Shown here: positions 16,507 through 24,678 of the stretch, one piece after another
Layout of the letters: every line of letters begins with the position of its first letter
Numbering within the stretch: position 1 is the stretch's first letter
DNA from: Flammeovirga agarivorans
GTDB lineage: Bacteria > Bacteroidota > Bacteroidia > Cytophagales > Flammeovirgaceae
Length of the DNA: 64,000 nt
NCBI RefSeq assembly: GCF_012641475.1
Contig: NZ_JABAIL010000002.1
Span: 569,449 to 633,448, forward strand
Direction: 5' to 3'
The notes under the pieces: generated by a model
The model's input: the letters and a program-made list of their open reading frames with translations, nothing else
Database searches by the model: none
Told to the model about the DNA's origin: nothing
Made by a program: the position numbers and the translations under genes

Positions 16507-18597
16507 ATGTCAAAAGAAAATATAAGAGAATCATTAAAAGCGGCTCTAGCTTTGGTGATTGCTTATGGAATATCTTTATCACAAAACTGGTATGACCCTG
16601 CCTGGGCTGGCTTTGCCGTGGCCATGGTGGCTATGCCAATGTTTAAGATAGAGGATTCCATAAAGAAAGCATTATTAAGATTTCTAGGAACAATTCCTGG
16701 AAGTATCGGTGGATTGATTGTGATTAGTTTGGCACCACAAAACCGATTTTTATTTATGGCCATTGTATGTATATGGATTGGCCTGTCTACCTACATGATG
16801 ATCGCTGATAAAAAGCATAGCTACTTTTGGAATGTCGTTGGCTTTACCATGCTCATTATCTCTACTACGGTAACTGATTCGGAAAGTACAATGTACCAAC
16901 ATGCTTTGTATAGAATTATGGAAAACATTACTGGTATTATTGTATATACTGTAGTATCCTTATTGGTAGCTCCGAACTTTAAGAAAAGTAGTGCCTCGAA
17001 CAGTCTAAAAAAAGTCCTTAAAGAAGTAAGTTCAATTTTTGACTATCTCAATACTCCTTTAAGTCATTCTAGTATTAGTGAAGAGTTTTATACTAAGATT
17101 AAGTCTTTAGAATCGACGATTATAGTACTTGAAGATGAAATTACTGGGGGCTTATTTGATAACAAAATACGTTCTTCCAACAAGAAAAAGTGGAACCAAA
17201 TTTTAAAAGAGGTCAAACAAATTACAGAAACTATAACAAGTATTTCGGTCATCAAGAAGGATATATACCATATCAATCAAAAGACTGAAGTAGTTAATTT
17301 TGACCCTATTTTCAAACAAGTGAAAGATAGTATTAGAAACTTGGAAGATATAATTGATGGAGAAACTGTTGAGGTAAAACCATTAGGTCAATTTGCTACT
17401 CCTAATTTTAATAAATCACTCAGTCATTTGGGGAAAGTATACCAACAAGGACTAGTTAATGAATACAATAACCTTCATCGTATAATATCAAACCTACAAG
17501 ATTCGATCACATTTATTTTTATTGAAAAAGAGAAAGAAGATAAAATTAGTATCAAGGAATATATTAGTGAATACTTTCAATCTATTTCCATCAATAGAGA
17601 TTATATGAAAAGAACAATGTATGTGGTCATTGTTACAGGAAGTAGTTTTCTTATTTGGCTACTATTTAATCCTCCAGGCCATATACAATGGTATTCTTCT
17701 GCTGGAGTAAACGCTATGGCCATTGCCAACACTCCTCAAATGAAAGGAAAAGATCTGTTATGGCCTTACGTTTGGCTTTGCATTGGCCTTACGATCGTAT
17801 ACACTCTAATTCTTCCTGAATTTAATAGTTTTGCCGGTTTAGCATTTATCTTATTTATCTATATGTTTTTACAGCATATGTACCTTAGAGGTTTTGCCTA
17901 TATAGCTGCTTCACTAGGTCTTATGATGATTGGTTTTTCGAATGGTCAGCAGTATAACTTTTATAACTTTATCAACTCTAACTTATTCGATATACTGTAT
18001 GTATTTTGGGTGATTGTTATTGGTTATTTCTTAAGTTCTACCAGAGCAGAAAAACTGTTTGTTCAGAAAATTAATAGGTTCTTTAAAAGTGCCAATATCT
18101 TATTAGAAAACTCTGTAAATAACACTTCGTTTTTTAATAAAAATCTACTCCTTACTGATATAAAAACGATTCCTAAAAGTTTAGATATCATCAAAGATTC
18201 AATCGATTACCAATACTTTAACCAAGTCAAAAAAGAAGAACTAGACCAACTGATCATGATGTTGTTTAGTGTATCGAAACGACTACAGTATGTGATCGAA
18301 AAAAATGAGAATAATAAGTATTGTCAGAAAGACTTAGAAGACGAAGTGGCTTTACTTGTTGAAGAAATCTCTGAACAGTTGAAACTTCTATCAAAAGGGA
18401 ATAAAGGAGATACAGAAGATATCTTTTCGACATTAATGATGTCTTATAAACGGATTACTACTAGTGTTAATGAAGAAGAACTCAATTCGCTTAATGTACT
18501 GAGTAGTTATAGTATTTTCTATGAAGCATTGTATGGATATATACACATCAATAACTCTCTGAAAATATCTACATTGAAAGAAGAAAGGTTCTCTTAA
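16507..18597 (+). CDS. FUSC-family (AaeB-like) inner-membrane efflux protein
   Basis: A 696-residue membrane protein built as two membrane-soluble repeats, the fusaric-acid-resistance/AaeB plan. Helices cluster at about residues 10-160 (SLKAALALVIAYGISLSQNW, DPAWAGFAVAMVAMP) and again at 370-500 (WYSSAGVNAMAIANTP), each followed by a soluble helical region. It should be the inner-membrane pump partner of the HlyD and TolC proteins just upstream, using the proton gradient. It is physically next to that operon but behind a terminator and its own promoter. It is convergent with two AraC-type regulator genes. Confidence 0.9.
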   Translation: MSKENIRESLKAALALVIAYGISLSQNWYDPAWAGFAVAMVAMPMFKIEDSIKKALLRFLGTIPGSIGGLIVISLAPQNRFLFMAIVCIWIGLSTYMMIADKKHSYFWNVVGFTMLIISTTVTDSESTMYQHALYRIMENITGIIVYTVVSLLVAPNFKKSSASNSLKKVLKEVSSIFDYLNTPLSHSSISEEFYTKIKSLESTIIVLEDEITGGLFDNKIRSSNKKKWNQILKEVKQITETITSISVIKKDIYHINQKTEVVNFDPIFKQVKDSIRNLEDIIDGETVEVKPLGQFATPNFNKSLSHLGKVYQQGLVNEYNNLHRIISNLQDSITFIFIEKEKEDKISIKEYISEYFQSISINRDYMKRTMYVVIVTGSSFLIWLLFNPPGHIQWYSSAGVNAMAIANTPQMKGKDLLWPYVWLCIGLTIVYTLILPEFNSFAGLAFILFIYMFLQHMYLRGFAYIAASLGLMMIGFSNGQQYNFYNFINSNLFDILYVFWVIVIGYFLSSTRAEKLFVQKINRFFKSANILLENSVNNTSFFNKNLLLTDIKTIPKSLDIIKDSIDYQYFNQVKKEELDQLIMMLFSVSKRLQYVIEKNENNKYCQKDLEDEVALLVEEISEQLKLLSKGNKGDTEDIFSTLMMSYKRITTSVNEEELNSLNVLSSYSIFYEALYGYIHINNSLKISTLKEERFS

Positions 18598-18603
18598 TAT
18601 TAA

Positions 18604-18647
18604 AGCAGCAGGTCAATGATAGGTTTTGACTTGCTGCTATTTTTTTA
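18604..18647 (+). terminator. Terminator of the FUSC gene overlapping the convergent AraC gene end
   Basis: A 13-bp stem with one wobble (18604-18616 with 18626-18638) and a T-run to 18647. The distal arm and T-run overlap the last codons of the minus-strand AraC gene. Confidence 0.8.
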
Positions 18648-19599
18648 ATGACTTTTTCAGCTCTGATGGGGTAATGCCAAAGGCTTCAATAAAACTCTTT
18701 GAAAAATGATTAATGTCTGTAAACCCATAATCGTAGGCTATCTCTGTCAAGTTCTTTTGAGACTGGACCACCTCATCTTTCGCTTTGTGAATACGCTGTT
18801 CTTTATAGTAGTTATAAACAGTCTGTCCAAATAAAAATTTATAAATCTTGTTCAATTTAACCGCACTGATTCCATAATCAATGGTCAACTTTTTAAGATT
18901 AGGCTTTAATGATAAGTTTGCATCAATTACTTTTTTAATAGCATAAATAGACTCTATCTCATAATCAGAATACAACGTTTTCTTATCATTATTTTCTAGG
19001 GTAAAAAGAATATTCTGGAATAAAAGAAATAGCTCTTCCAGCTTTAGTTTTAGGTATTGACGTTGTAAATCTTCATGTATTACATCTACAATTTTTACTT
19101 CAAAATTTTTCTTCCAAATACCAATATGTCTGTCTCCTACATGATAGGCAAAATTATCAATGCTCTCAAGTTTATGTTGATGCTGTTCCGGAAAAGAATC
19201 TTTATTGAAGTAGATAACAATTATCTTTTTAAACTCATTGGCCTTATTTAGTACCGTAAACTTTTCTGATTTTTTCATTAGAATAAATCCTCTAGGCGTA
19301 CTAAACTGCAGAGACTCTTTTTCATTTTTTTGATAAATGATATTCTGAGAGAAAAACACTGCATTGTATTCGTACTTCTCATCAGTGCTAAACTTTACAT
19401 AAGTGTCTTCATAAGGTTGGTATTGTGTAATGACTAACCGAAAATTTGATTTTTCTACTACAAGTACCTTTCCTCTGGCTTTGTCATGATCAATAATTAG
19501 TTCGTTTTCATTTACTATCTGACCACCCAACTTATTTGATAAATATTCTAGATAGTTCTCTCCTCTTCTGTTTTCAAATTCTATTATTCTTTCCATCAT
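18637..19599 (-). CDS. AraC-family transcriptional regulator (paralog 1)
   Basis: A 320-residue regulator. The C-terminal ~100 residues hold two helix-turn-helix motifs of the AraC/XylS type: KLTIDYGISAVKLNKIYKFL for the first and EIAYDYGFTDINHFSKSFIE for the second, ending FGITPSELKK. The N-terminal ~200 residues are a sensor-type domain I do not recognise; it shares RGENYLEYLSNK with the gene directly upstream. The start is one base after that gene's stop (TGA-A-ATG), so the two are translationally coupled tandem paralogs. Convergent with the efflux pump genes; a candidate activator of the shared direct-repeat promoters. Confidence 0.92.
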   Translation of the reverse strand: MMERIIEFENRRGENYLEYLSNKLGGQIVNENELIIDHDKARGKVLVVEKSNFRLVITQYQPYEDTYVKFSTDEKYEYNAVFFSQNIIYQKNEKESLQFSTPRGFILMKKSEKFTVLNKANEFKKIIVIYFNKDSFPEQHQHKLESIDNFAYHVGDRHIGIWKKNFEVKIVDVIHEDLQRQYLKLKLEELFLLFQNILFTLENNDKKTLYSDYEIESIYAIKKVIDANLSLKPNLKKLTIDYGISAVKLNKIYKFLFGQTVYNYYKEQRIHKAKDEVVQSQKNLTEIAYDYGFTDINHFSKSFIEAFGITPSELKKSLKK

Positions 19600-19600
19600 T

Positions 19601-20554
19601 TCAAGACTTTCTAATATCTGTAGGTGTTATTCCAAATGCTTGCTTAAAGTTTTTAGAAAAATGTTGTACATCCGTAAATCCATAATCGAATGCAATTTCA
19701 GTGAGTGTTTTATTCGTATAGGTTACTTGTTCTTTTACTTCCTGAATTCTTTGTTTTTTGTAATACTGATAGATTGTCTCTCCAAAAAGGGATTTAAATA
19801 CTTTTGACATTTTACCTGTATTTATTCCAAAATCTCTACTGAGTTGTTTTACAATTGGCTTTTCCTTTAAGTTCTTATCTATCACATCCTTTATTGAATA
19901 GATGGTCTCTATTTCATAATCTGAAAACAACTCTTCCTTATTGGTTTCATTATAACTATAGATAAGATTATGAAAGAGAATGAAGAGTTCTTTCAGTTTA
20001 ACTTGTACATATTCTTCAATGAAGTCTTCATGCAACTGTTCCCTTAAATCAAAAAAGAAACTCTTTTTCCAAGTTGCCAGATGATAATTACCTAAGTGAT
20101 ATACAAAATCCTTAATACCTTCCAATCTATCACTAATTAGATTTGGTAAAAAGGATTCATTAAAATAGATATATACAATTTTTTTCTCTACTCCTTTTCT
20201 AACGAGACTTGTAAAGTTTTCTGTATTTCGTAAAATAACCAATCCATTAGGAGCATTAAAATGTATTTGTTGTTTTTCCCCACCATGATAATTAACCCAT
20301 TGTGGAAAAAAAATAGCGATGTATTGATAGGTTTCATCAGGAGAGAAAGAAATATCCAAATCCTGTTTTGTAATATATGCAGTAAGAACTGCCCTATAAT
20401 TTTCTCCTTGAATTAGACCTGTTCTACCTTTTAGAGTATCATTATCAAAAGAAACCGCATGATCTCCTAACGTAGTTCCATTAAATTTATCTGCGATATA
20501 TTGTAAATAGTTCTCTCCTCTAGCACTTTCTAATATAATTTGCTTCATGACCAT
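19601..20554 (-). CDS. AraC-family transcriptional regulator (paralog 2)
   Basis: A 317-residue regulator with the same layout as its downstream neighbour. It has a ~200-residue N-terminal domain starting with ARGENYLQYIADKFNG, and a C-terminal AraC DNA-binding domain with helix-turn-helix motifs QLSRDFGINTGKMSKVF and EIAFDYGFTDVQHFSKNF. The second ATG, two codons in, aligns with the start of the paralog and may be the true start. The pair arose by tandem duplication; similarity runs over the full length, so both probably sense related signals. No copy of the shared 59-bp promoter is found in front of this pair. Confidence 0.92.
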   Translation of the reverse strand: MVMKQIILESARGENYLQYIADKFNGTTLGDHAVSFDNDTLKGRTGLIQGENYRAVLTAYITKQDLDISFSPDETYQYIAIFFPQWVNYHGGEKQQIHFNAPNGLVILRNTENFTSLVRKGVEKKIVYIYFNESFLPNLISDRLEGIKDFVYHLGNYHLATWKKSFFFDLREQLHEDFIEEYVQVKLKELFILFHNLIYSYNETNKEELFSDYEIETIYSIKDVIDKNLKEKPIVKQLSRDFGINTGKMSKVFKSLFGETIYQYYKKQRIQEVKEQVTYTNKTLTEIAFDYGFTDVQHFSKNFKQAFGITPTDIRKS

Positions 20555-20677
20555 TTAATTAGGTTACTAATAAAAATAATCAATTTTAAATAAAGGATAC
20601 TATCTATTATTATGGTAAGAATCGCTTTAGTAGAATATGAAAATTTGTCATTCTAATAATATAAATAGAAGAACACT

Positions 20678-21589
20678 TTATAACCATTTAGCATCGAAAG
20701 TGAAACTGACATCAAGGCGAATAGTTGGGTAAATTGATTTCAGATCATTAAATAATGTTTCCCGAAAAACATCATGTTTTTCAATCGTATCAAACCTTAA
20801 TTGTCCATCTACTTTTTCTTGTGATTCATTAAGTAAGACCACTGCTAGAACATATATTTCCCTACCTGTTTTAGTAATCATGTGATTATAATCTGAAATT
20901 TCAGAAGGAGTATAATATTGTTTTAACACTCTATTGATGGTATGGGTAATATCTTCACTCGGAGCCATTTGTAATAGTTCTTTCAATGCACCTCTAATGG
21001 TATCAAAAGGCATTTTCACTATTGACAATAATAATAATATTGTCACCAACGGATCTACATAAGCAATAAATTCCGGAAAGAAGTTTTTCAAAAAGAAAGC
21101 TACCATAAAAGAAATTCCCATTCCGGCAGTCAGTAAAGTATCAATCAGCCAGTTCGATTTTTCCACTTTTAGTATCGGAGACGACTGTTTCCTATTTTGA
21201 AAATAGAAAATAAAGTAAGTGATTATACAGCCAGACAAACACAATACAAAGTAGATGAGTGAACTAGAAAAATCAATAATATTTCCTCCATGCATAAGAG
21301 AATCTATACTTTCAAAAGTACCGAATACAACAACCATTAAAATCATAAGTCCTCTAAAGAGGTTAACCAATGGCTCATAACCAGAATAACCAAAAGGATG
21401 AGTCTTAGACTGAGGCTTTCGGATAAGGCGTAATACTCCCATAGACAAGAAAGACATCACTGCCAATAAGGAAGAATACATACCATCAGTCAAAATTGCT
21501 GAGGAGTGAGCTTTATATCCAAAATATAGTCCTGAGAATGCCAAAACAGCATTCATCACTAGTGACAAACGCATTAGTTTCTTTTCCAT
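20678..21589 (-). CDS. Cation diffusion facilitator family transporter
   Basis: A 303-residue inner-membrane transporter with about five or six helices (residues 10-205) and a C-terminal cytoplasmic domain. It follows the cation-efflux plan: the SSAILTDGMYSSLLA segment in helix 2, the loop THPFGYSGYEP, and NWLIDTLLTAG in helix 5. In canonical zinc CDFs helices 2 and 5 each carry two metal ligands; here only one aspartate is kept in each (TDG, LID), as in a divergent subfamily. The metal specificity is therefore open and cannot be assumed to be zinc. It is a single gene on the minus strand. Confidence 0.82.
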   Translation of the reverse strand: MEKKLMRLSLVMNAVLAFSGLYFGYKAHSSAILTDGMYSSLLAVMSFLSMGVLRLIRKPQSKTHPFGYSGYEPLVNLFRGLMILMVVVFGTFESIDSLMHGGNIIDFSSSLIYFVLCLSGCIITYFIFYFQNRKQSSPILKVEKSNWLIDTLLTAGMGISFMVAFFLKNFFPEFIAYVDPLVTILLLLSIVKMPFDTIRGALKELLQMAPSEDITHTINRVLKQYYTPSEISDYNHMITKTGREIYVLAVVLLNESQEKVDGQLRFDTIEKHDVFRETLFNDLKSIYPTIRLDVSFTFDAKWL

Positions 21590-21873
21590 AATTGTTATTC
21601 GATTAAAGACAGCTTGAGGCTTGTATATGCATCATGGTGTAAAATATTGGTTCATAAAGACATGAACTTTCTCTTTTATTAAACGAAAGGACAAAGTGGC
21701 TTTACTTACATTTTGTGATTGATTACTACTAAAAACCTATCACTCTACTTTTACTTCAAAAACATATTTATTTAAAGCTTTCAAACATTTTTTATATGTC
21801 TTAGAAGTGATTTTTTCGTCTTAAACACCTAGCAACTAAATAAATTATATGACTAAAGCTTTACAGTAATCTT

Positions 21874-22737
21874 ATGAGACACCTTTTTTTGTGGGCCTTC
21901 TCAGTTTTATCATTTATGGTCAATGCGGCCAATGAACCCGGAAAAATTGACGATTCAGAGAAAGAAACCACTTACGTTTATATCGATAGTTACACCCAAC
22001 TGGATAGTGTATTTAAATCATATGCCTTGTCTATTGACAAAGTGAGAGGGTATCAAGAAACGTTACCCATTTTTGTTCATAATATCCAACCATCTATAAA
22101 AGATGTAAACGGTCAGACTAAGGTTGATAATTTTATAATGATGATTCTTTCTTCTACTTTGGAAGTTAATAATGATATTCTTTCAGAGCGAAGACAACTC
22201 AATCAGCTATTACTAAGTGGTAAGACAGAACAATCAAAAGATATTCAAGCTTTACTCAAAAAGTATAGAGCAAAGAACATTGAGGAATTAAAAGTAAAGC
22301 TATTACCGTTACCTCCTTCTTTAGTGATTGCACAAGCCATTGTGGAAAGTGGTTGGGGTACTAGTCGCTTTGCAATTGAGGGGAATGCACTTTTCGGTAA
22401 ACATACAAAAAAAGGTTCTCCGAACTCTATGCCAGCAGCTGCAGCTAATATTGCTCTTCAAGCTTATGAAAGTATTTATGCTGCCGTTAGTGATTATGAA
22501 TTGAATATCAATACTCACCCAGCGTACAAAAAACTAAGAGATACAAGAATTCAGGCGAATAATAATAATATTCCTGTTGATGGTATTGATTTAGTCAATG
22601 CACTAAAACATTATTCAGAAACTGGTGATCGGTATATTCAAACCATTACAAAAGTCATTAGTATCTATCACCTAAATGAATTTGACCATTGTAAATTGAA
22701 AAATACTTCTGAAGTGATCGTTAAGATCAATAAGTAA
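21874..22737 (+). CDS. Secreted glucosaminidase-domain protein (Bax-like)
   Basis: A 287-residue protein with a signal peptide (MRHLFLWAFSVLSFMVNAAN). The N-terminal half is helical. The C-terminal half is a glucosaminidase/lysozyme-fold domain: VIAQAIVESGWGTSRFA carries the catalytic glutamate, followed by GNALFGKH and YESIYAAVSDYELNINTHPA, the pattern of E. coli Bax and phage FlgJ-type N-acetylglucosaminidases. It should cleave GlcNAc-containing glycan, most likely peptidoglycan, in the periplasm. It is convergent with the HdeD-like gene, sharing a strong terminator. Confidence 0.9.
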   Translation: MRHLFLWAFSVLSFMVNAANEPGKIDDSEKETTYVYIDSYTQLDSVFKSYALSIDKVRGYQETLPIFVHNIQPSIKDVNGQTKVDNFIMMILSSTLEVNNDILSERRQLNQLLLSGKTEQSKDIQALLKKYRAKNIEELKVKLLPLPPSLVIAQAIVESGWGTSRFAIEGNALFGKHTKKGSPNSMPAAAANIALQAYESIYAAVSDYELNINTHPAYKKLRDTRIQANNNNIPVDGIDLVNALKHYSETGDRYIQTITKVISIYHLNEFDHCKLKNTSEVIVKINK

Positions 22738-22740
22738 ATA

Positions 22741-22780
22741 AAAAGACCTTCTGCCAATTCAATGTCAGAAGGTCTTTTTT
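22741..22780 (+). terminator. Strong terminator between the convergent glucosaminidase and HdeD-like genes
   Basis: A perfect 13-bp stem (22741-22753 with 22766-22778), 12-nt loop and T-run. The symmetrical A and T tracts let it work for both strands. Confidence 0.9.
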
Positions 22781-23341
22781 TTAAGAAAGTTTTCCATGGT
22801 GAGCTTTCATCATCCATTTTACTCTATACGCTAGGTAGAGCTCCAATACACCTGTATTCATTAAAGCAAAAGCCAATAAATACACTGTAAATATTTCAGA
22901 AACTAGTAGATTCATTGTTAAATAAACACCTATCATTATTTCTACTACCCCGAACAGAAGTATTACATTTCGAGCATTTCCTAAATGTTCTTTTCTTGTT
23001 AATGCCCTTGTTAAATAGTCTACTCCTTTGAATAGAAAAAACAAACCTGTATAGGTCGCTAATACCAACATACTTTCCGCCTGGTTCATGATTAAGTAGG
23101 CACCGATAAACATCACTACTAACCCTGAAAGAAACTCCCAAAACCATTTAATTCCACTGTGTTTAAATTCAATAGCAAAGATAGATTGTACAATCCCTGC
23201 TACAAATAAGCTTGCACTAAAAAGGATAGAAAGGGAAATAAAACTACTCAAAGGAAACGCTAATGTAAACAAGCTAAGTACGATCAATAATAGGCCTGAT
23301 ACCAATGGAGCAAACCAATATTTTAGAGAAGAAGTTTTCAT
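22781..23341 (-). CDS. HdeD-like membrane protein (DUF308)
   Basis: A 186-residue protein of about six hydrophobic helices arranged in short DUF308 repeats (GLLLIVLSLFTLAFPLSSF, LFFLFKGVDYLTRAL, FALMNTGVLELYLAYRVKW). E. coli HdeD is a membrane protein of the acid-fitness island that helps survival at low pH and high density, though the molecular role is unclear. Its place at the end of a run with a porin, an arginine decarboxylase and a ClC exchanger supports an acid-stress link. A perfect 16-bp palindrome (TATAAAGATCTTTATA, 23343-23358) lies just before its start codon. Confidence 0.85.
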   Translation of the reverse strand: MKTSSLKYWFAPLVSGLLLIVLSLFTLAFPLSSFISLSILFSASLFVAGIVQSIFAIEFKHSGIKWFWEFLSGLVVMFIGAYLIMNQAESMLVLATYTGLFFLFKGVDYLTRALTRKEHLGNARNVILLFGVVEIMIGVYLTMNLLVSEIFTVYLLAFALMNTGVLELYLAYRVKWMMKAHHGKLS

Positions 23342-23359
23342 TATAAAGATCTTTATAGA

Positions 23360-23394
23360 AAAAAATGAAGAGGCACTTTAACAAACACCTCTTC
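23360..23394 (-). terminator. Terminator of the porin gene
   Basis: GAAGAGG (23367-23373) pairs with CCTCTTC (23388-23394); the A-run at 23360-23365 becomes a U-run on the minus strand. Confidence 0.65.
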
Positions 23395-23413
23395 AATTAT
23401 TGTTGTATTAAAT

Positions 23414-24562
23414 TTATTTCCAGCCTTTTAGAACATCGAAACCAATACGTACACCAGCCATTACCTGAAAGTCTCCTTGATAATGTGATGTGTTAGGTTT
23501 AGAATTAACAATACCATCACCATAATAGCTATTAGCATCGTCCATATACATACCTACTACATGGAATCTGATGTTTTTGCCCTCCCATGGGTAATATTGT
23601 AAAGCAATTTCTATTTGATTGATATTAGCATCGTATACTGCCTCTCCATCAGCAACCGTCATGGTAGGTTGATCGAAACGAACGTTGTTATAAATATATT
23701 TTACATAGGGTTTCCAGTGTTTACCATTGTACATCACCTTAATAGGCATTGATTGATACAACGCATCATCTTGGAAGTTCGGCATATTCTTCGACATCGC
23801 GTAGTCAGTATCAATGATAAAGTCTCCGAATGTCCACTGTAGACCCACATTGGCTGAGAATGGCGTACTTGTATTTAAATCATCTTTATCATCGATAACT
23901 GTAAATGACGCTGTTGTTGTGATCTTGTCTTTTACAAGGTAACCATACCAATAAACGTTGTATTCAAAGTTATGCTGATCACCTAGTGAATCCGTTTCTT
24001 GAGAGTTTAAGATTTGAGCTCCGAAAGACTGTCCCGAAGTTGTCGTATACTGAGCAGTAACTCCTGTTTTATATACTCCTAAGTTATATCCCATAATTGA
24101 CCACATGTAAACATCGTTGGGATCATAGTACTGCTCCATAGTACCAACATTCATAAAGCCTTTACCTGCTTGGAAGAACCAATGCCCATTATCTGATTGG
24201 TACCAAAGGTTGGCATATTGAATATCATCAGAAATACCACTTTCTCCGATATCTGTTGATGTTGGTGAATACAAGAAACTAAAACCAATATTTTTAGTAA
24301 GCATACCATTGATTCCAAAACGGAAATCAGAGAATTGAAATTTCTGATCCATTGCTCTAAATCCATCTGTTTGTCCGGTTTCACCATATGCTCTATAATC
24401 CATACGAGCATCTATAGTTACAGAAAGATTATTTTTAAAGAATTCTCCGTATTTAGTGTCTTTTACTGTTACAGAATCCTTGTCTGTTTTAGAATCCTGA
24501 GCCCATAGAGATCCCAGGGTAGCAAAGAAAGCCACCAATAGAAATGTAATATTTTTTTTCAT
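23414..24562 (-). CDS. Outer-membrane porin (OprO/OprP-like)
   Basis: A 382-residue outer-membrane protein with a signal peptide (ending GSLWAQ). Alternating strands and girdles of Tyr and Trp continue to the end (VMAGVRIGFDVLKGWK). Segments such as FRFGINGMLTKNIGFSFLYS, WFFQAGKGFMNVG and NQIEIALQYYPW resemble the OprO/OprP porin family of Bacteroidota, in which barrels of 14-16 strands take up anions or small solutes. Substrate is not predictable. Immediate upstream neighbour on the same strand is the arginine decarboxylase, 116 bp away with a hairpin between, so it may be read through from it. It could admit arginine or let out agmatine (inference). Confidence 0.75.
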   Translation of the reverse strand: MKKNITFLLVAFFATLGSLWAQDSKTDKDSVTVKDTKYGEFFKNNLSVTIDARMDYRAYGETGQTDGFRAMDQKFQFSDFRFGINGMLTKNIGFSFLYSPTSTDIGESGISDDIQYANLWYQSDNGHWFFQAGKGFMNVGTMEQYYDPNDVYMWSIMGYNLGVYKTGVTAQYTTTSGQSFGAQILNSQETDSLGDQHNFEYNVYWYGYLVKDKITTTASFTVIDDKDDLNTSTPFSANVGLQWTFGDFIIDTDYAMSKNMPNFQDDALYQSMPIKVMYNGKHWKPYVKYIYNNVRFDQPTMTVADGEAVYDANINQIEIALQYYPWEGKNIRFHVVGMYMDDANSYYGDGIVNSKPNTSHYQGDFQVMAGVRIGFDVLKGWK

Positions 24563-24642
24563 GATTAGATATCGATTAATAAAGATGAACTGTGTGAGTG
24601 AATATCAAATAGATTGTGATTGATGTTGTTTCATTGTAAGGG

Positions 24643-24667
24643 ACAGCACACCCAAAAGGTGTACTGT
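24643..24667 (-). terminator. Stem-loop between the arginine decarboxylase and porin genes
   Basis: A 10-bp stem with one mismatch (24643-24652 with 24658-24667) and a 5-nt loop just after the decarboxylase stop. There is no U-run on the minus strand, so it may be an mRNA 3-prime stabiliser or partial attenuator instead of a full terminator. Confidence 0.5.
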
Positions 24668-24678
24668 ATTTTATGTGC

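Noticed and set aside
23343-23358. Perfect 16-bp palindrome TATAAAGATCTTTATA as an operator
   Set aside because: It is AT-only except its centre and sits immediately before the HdeD-like start codon, where short palindromes arise often; not strong enough alone.
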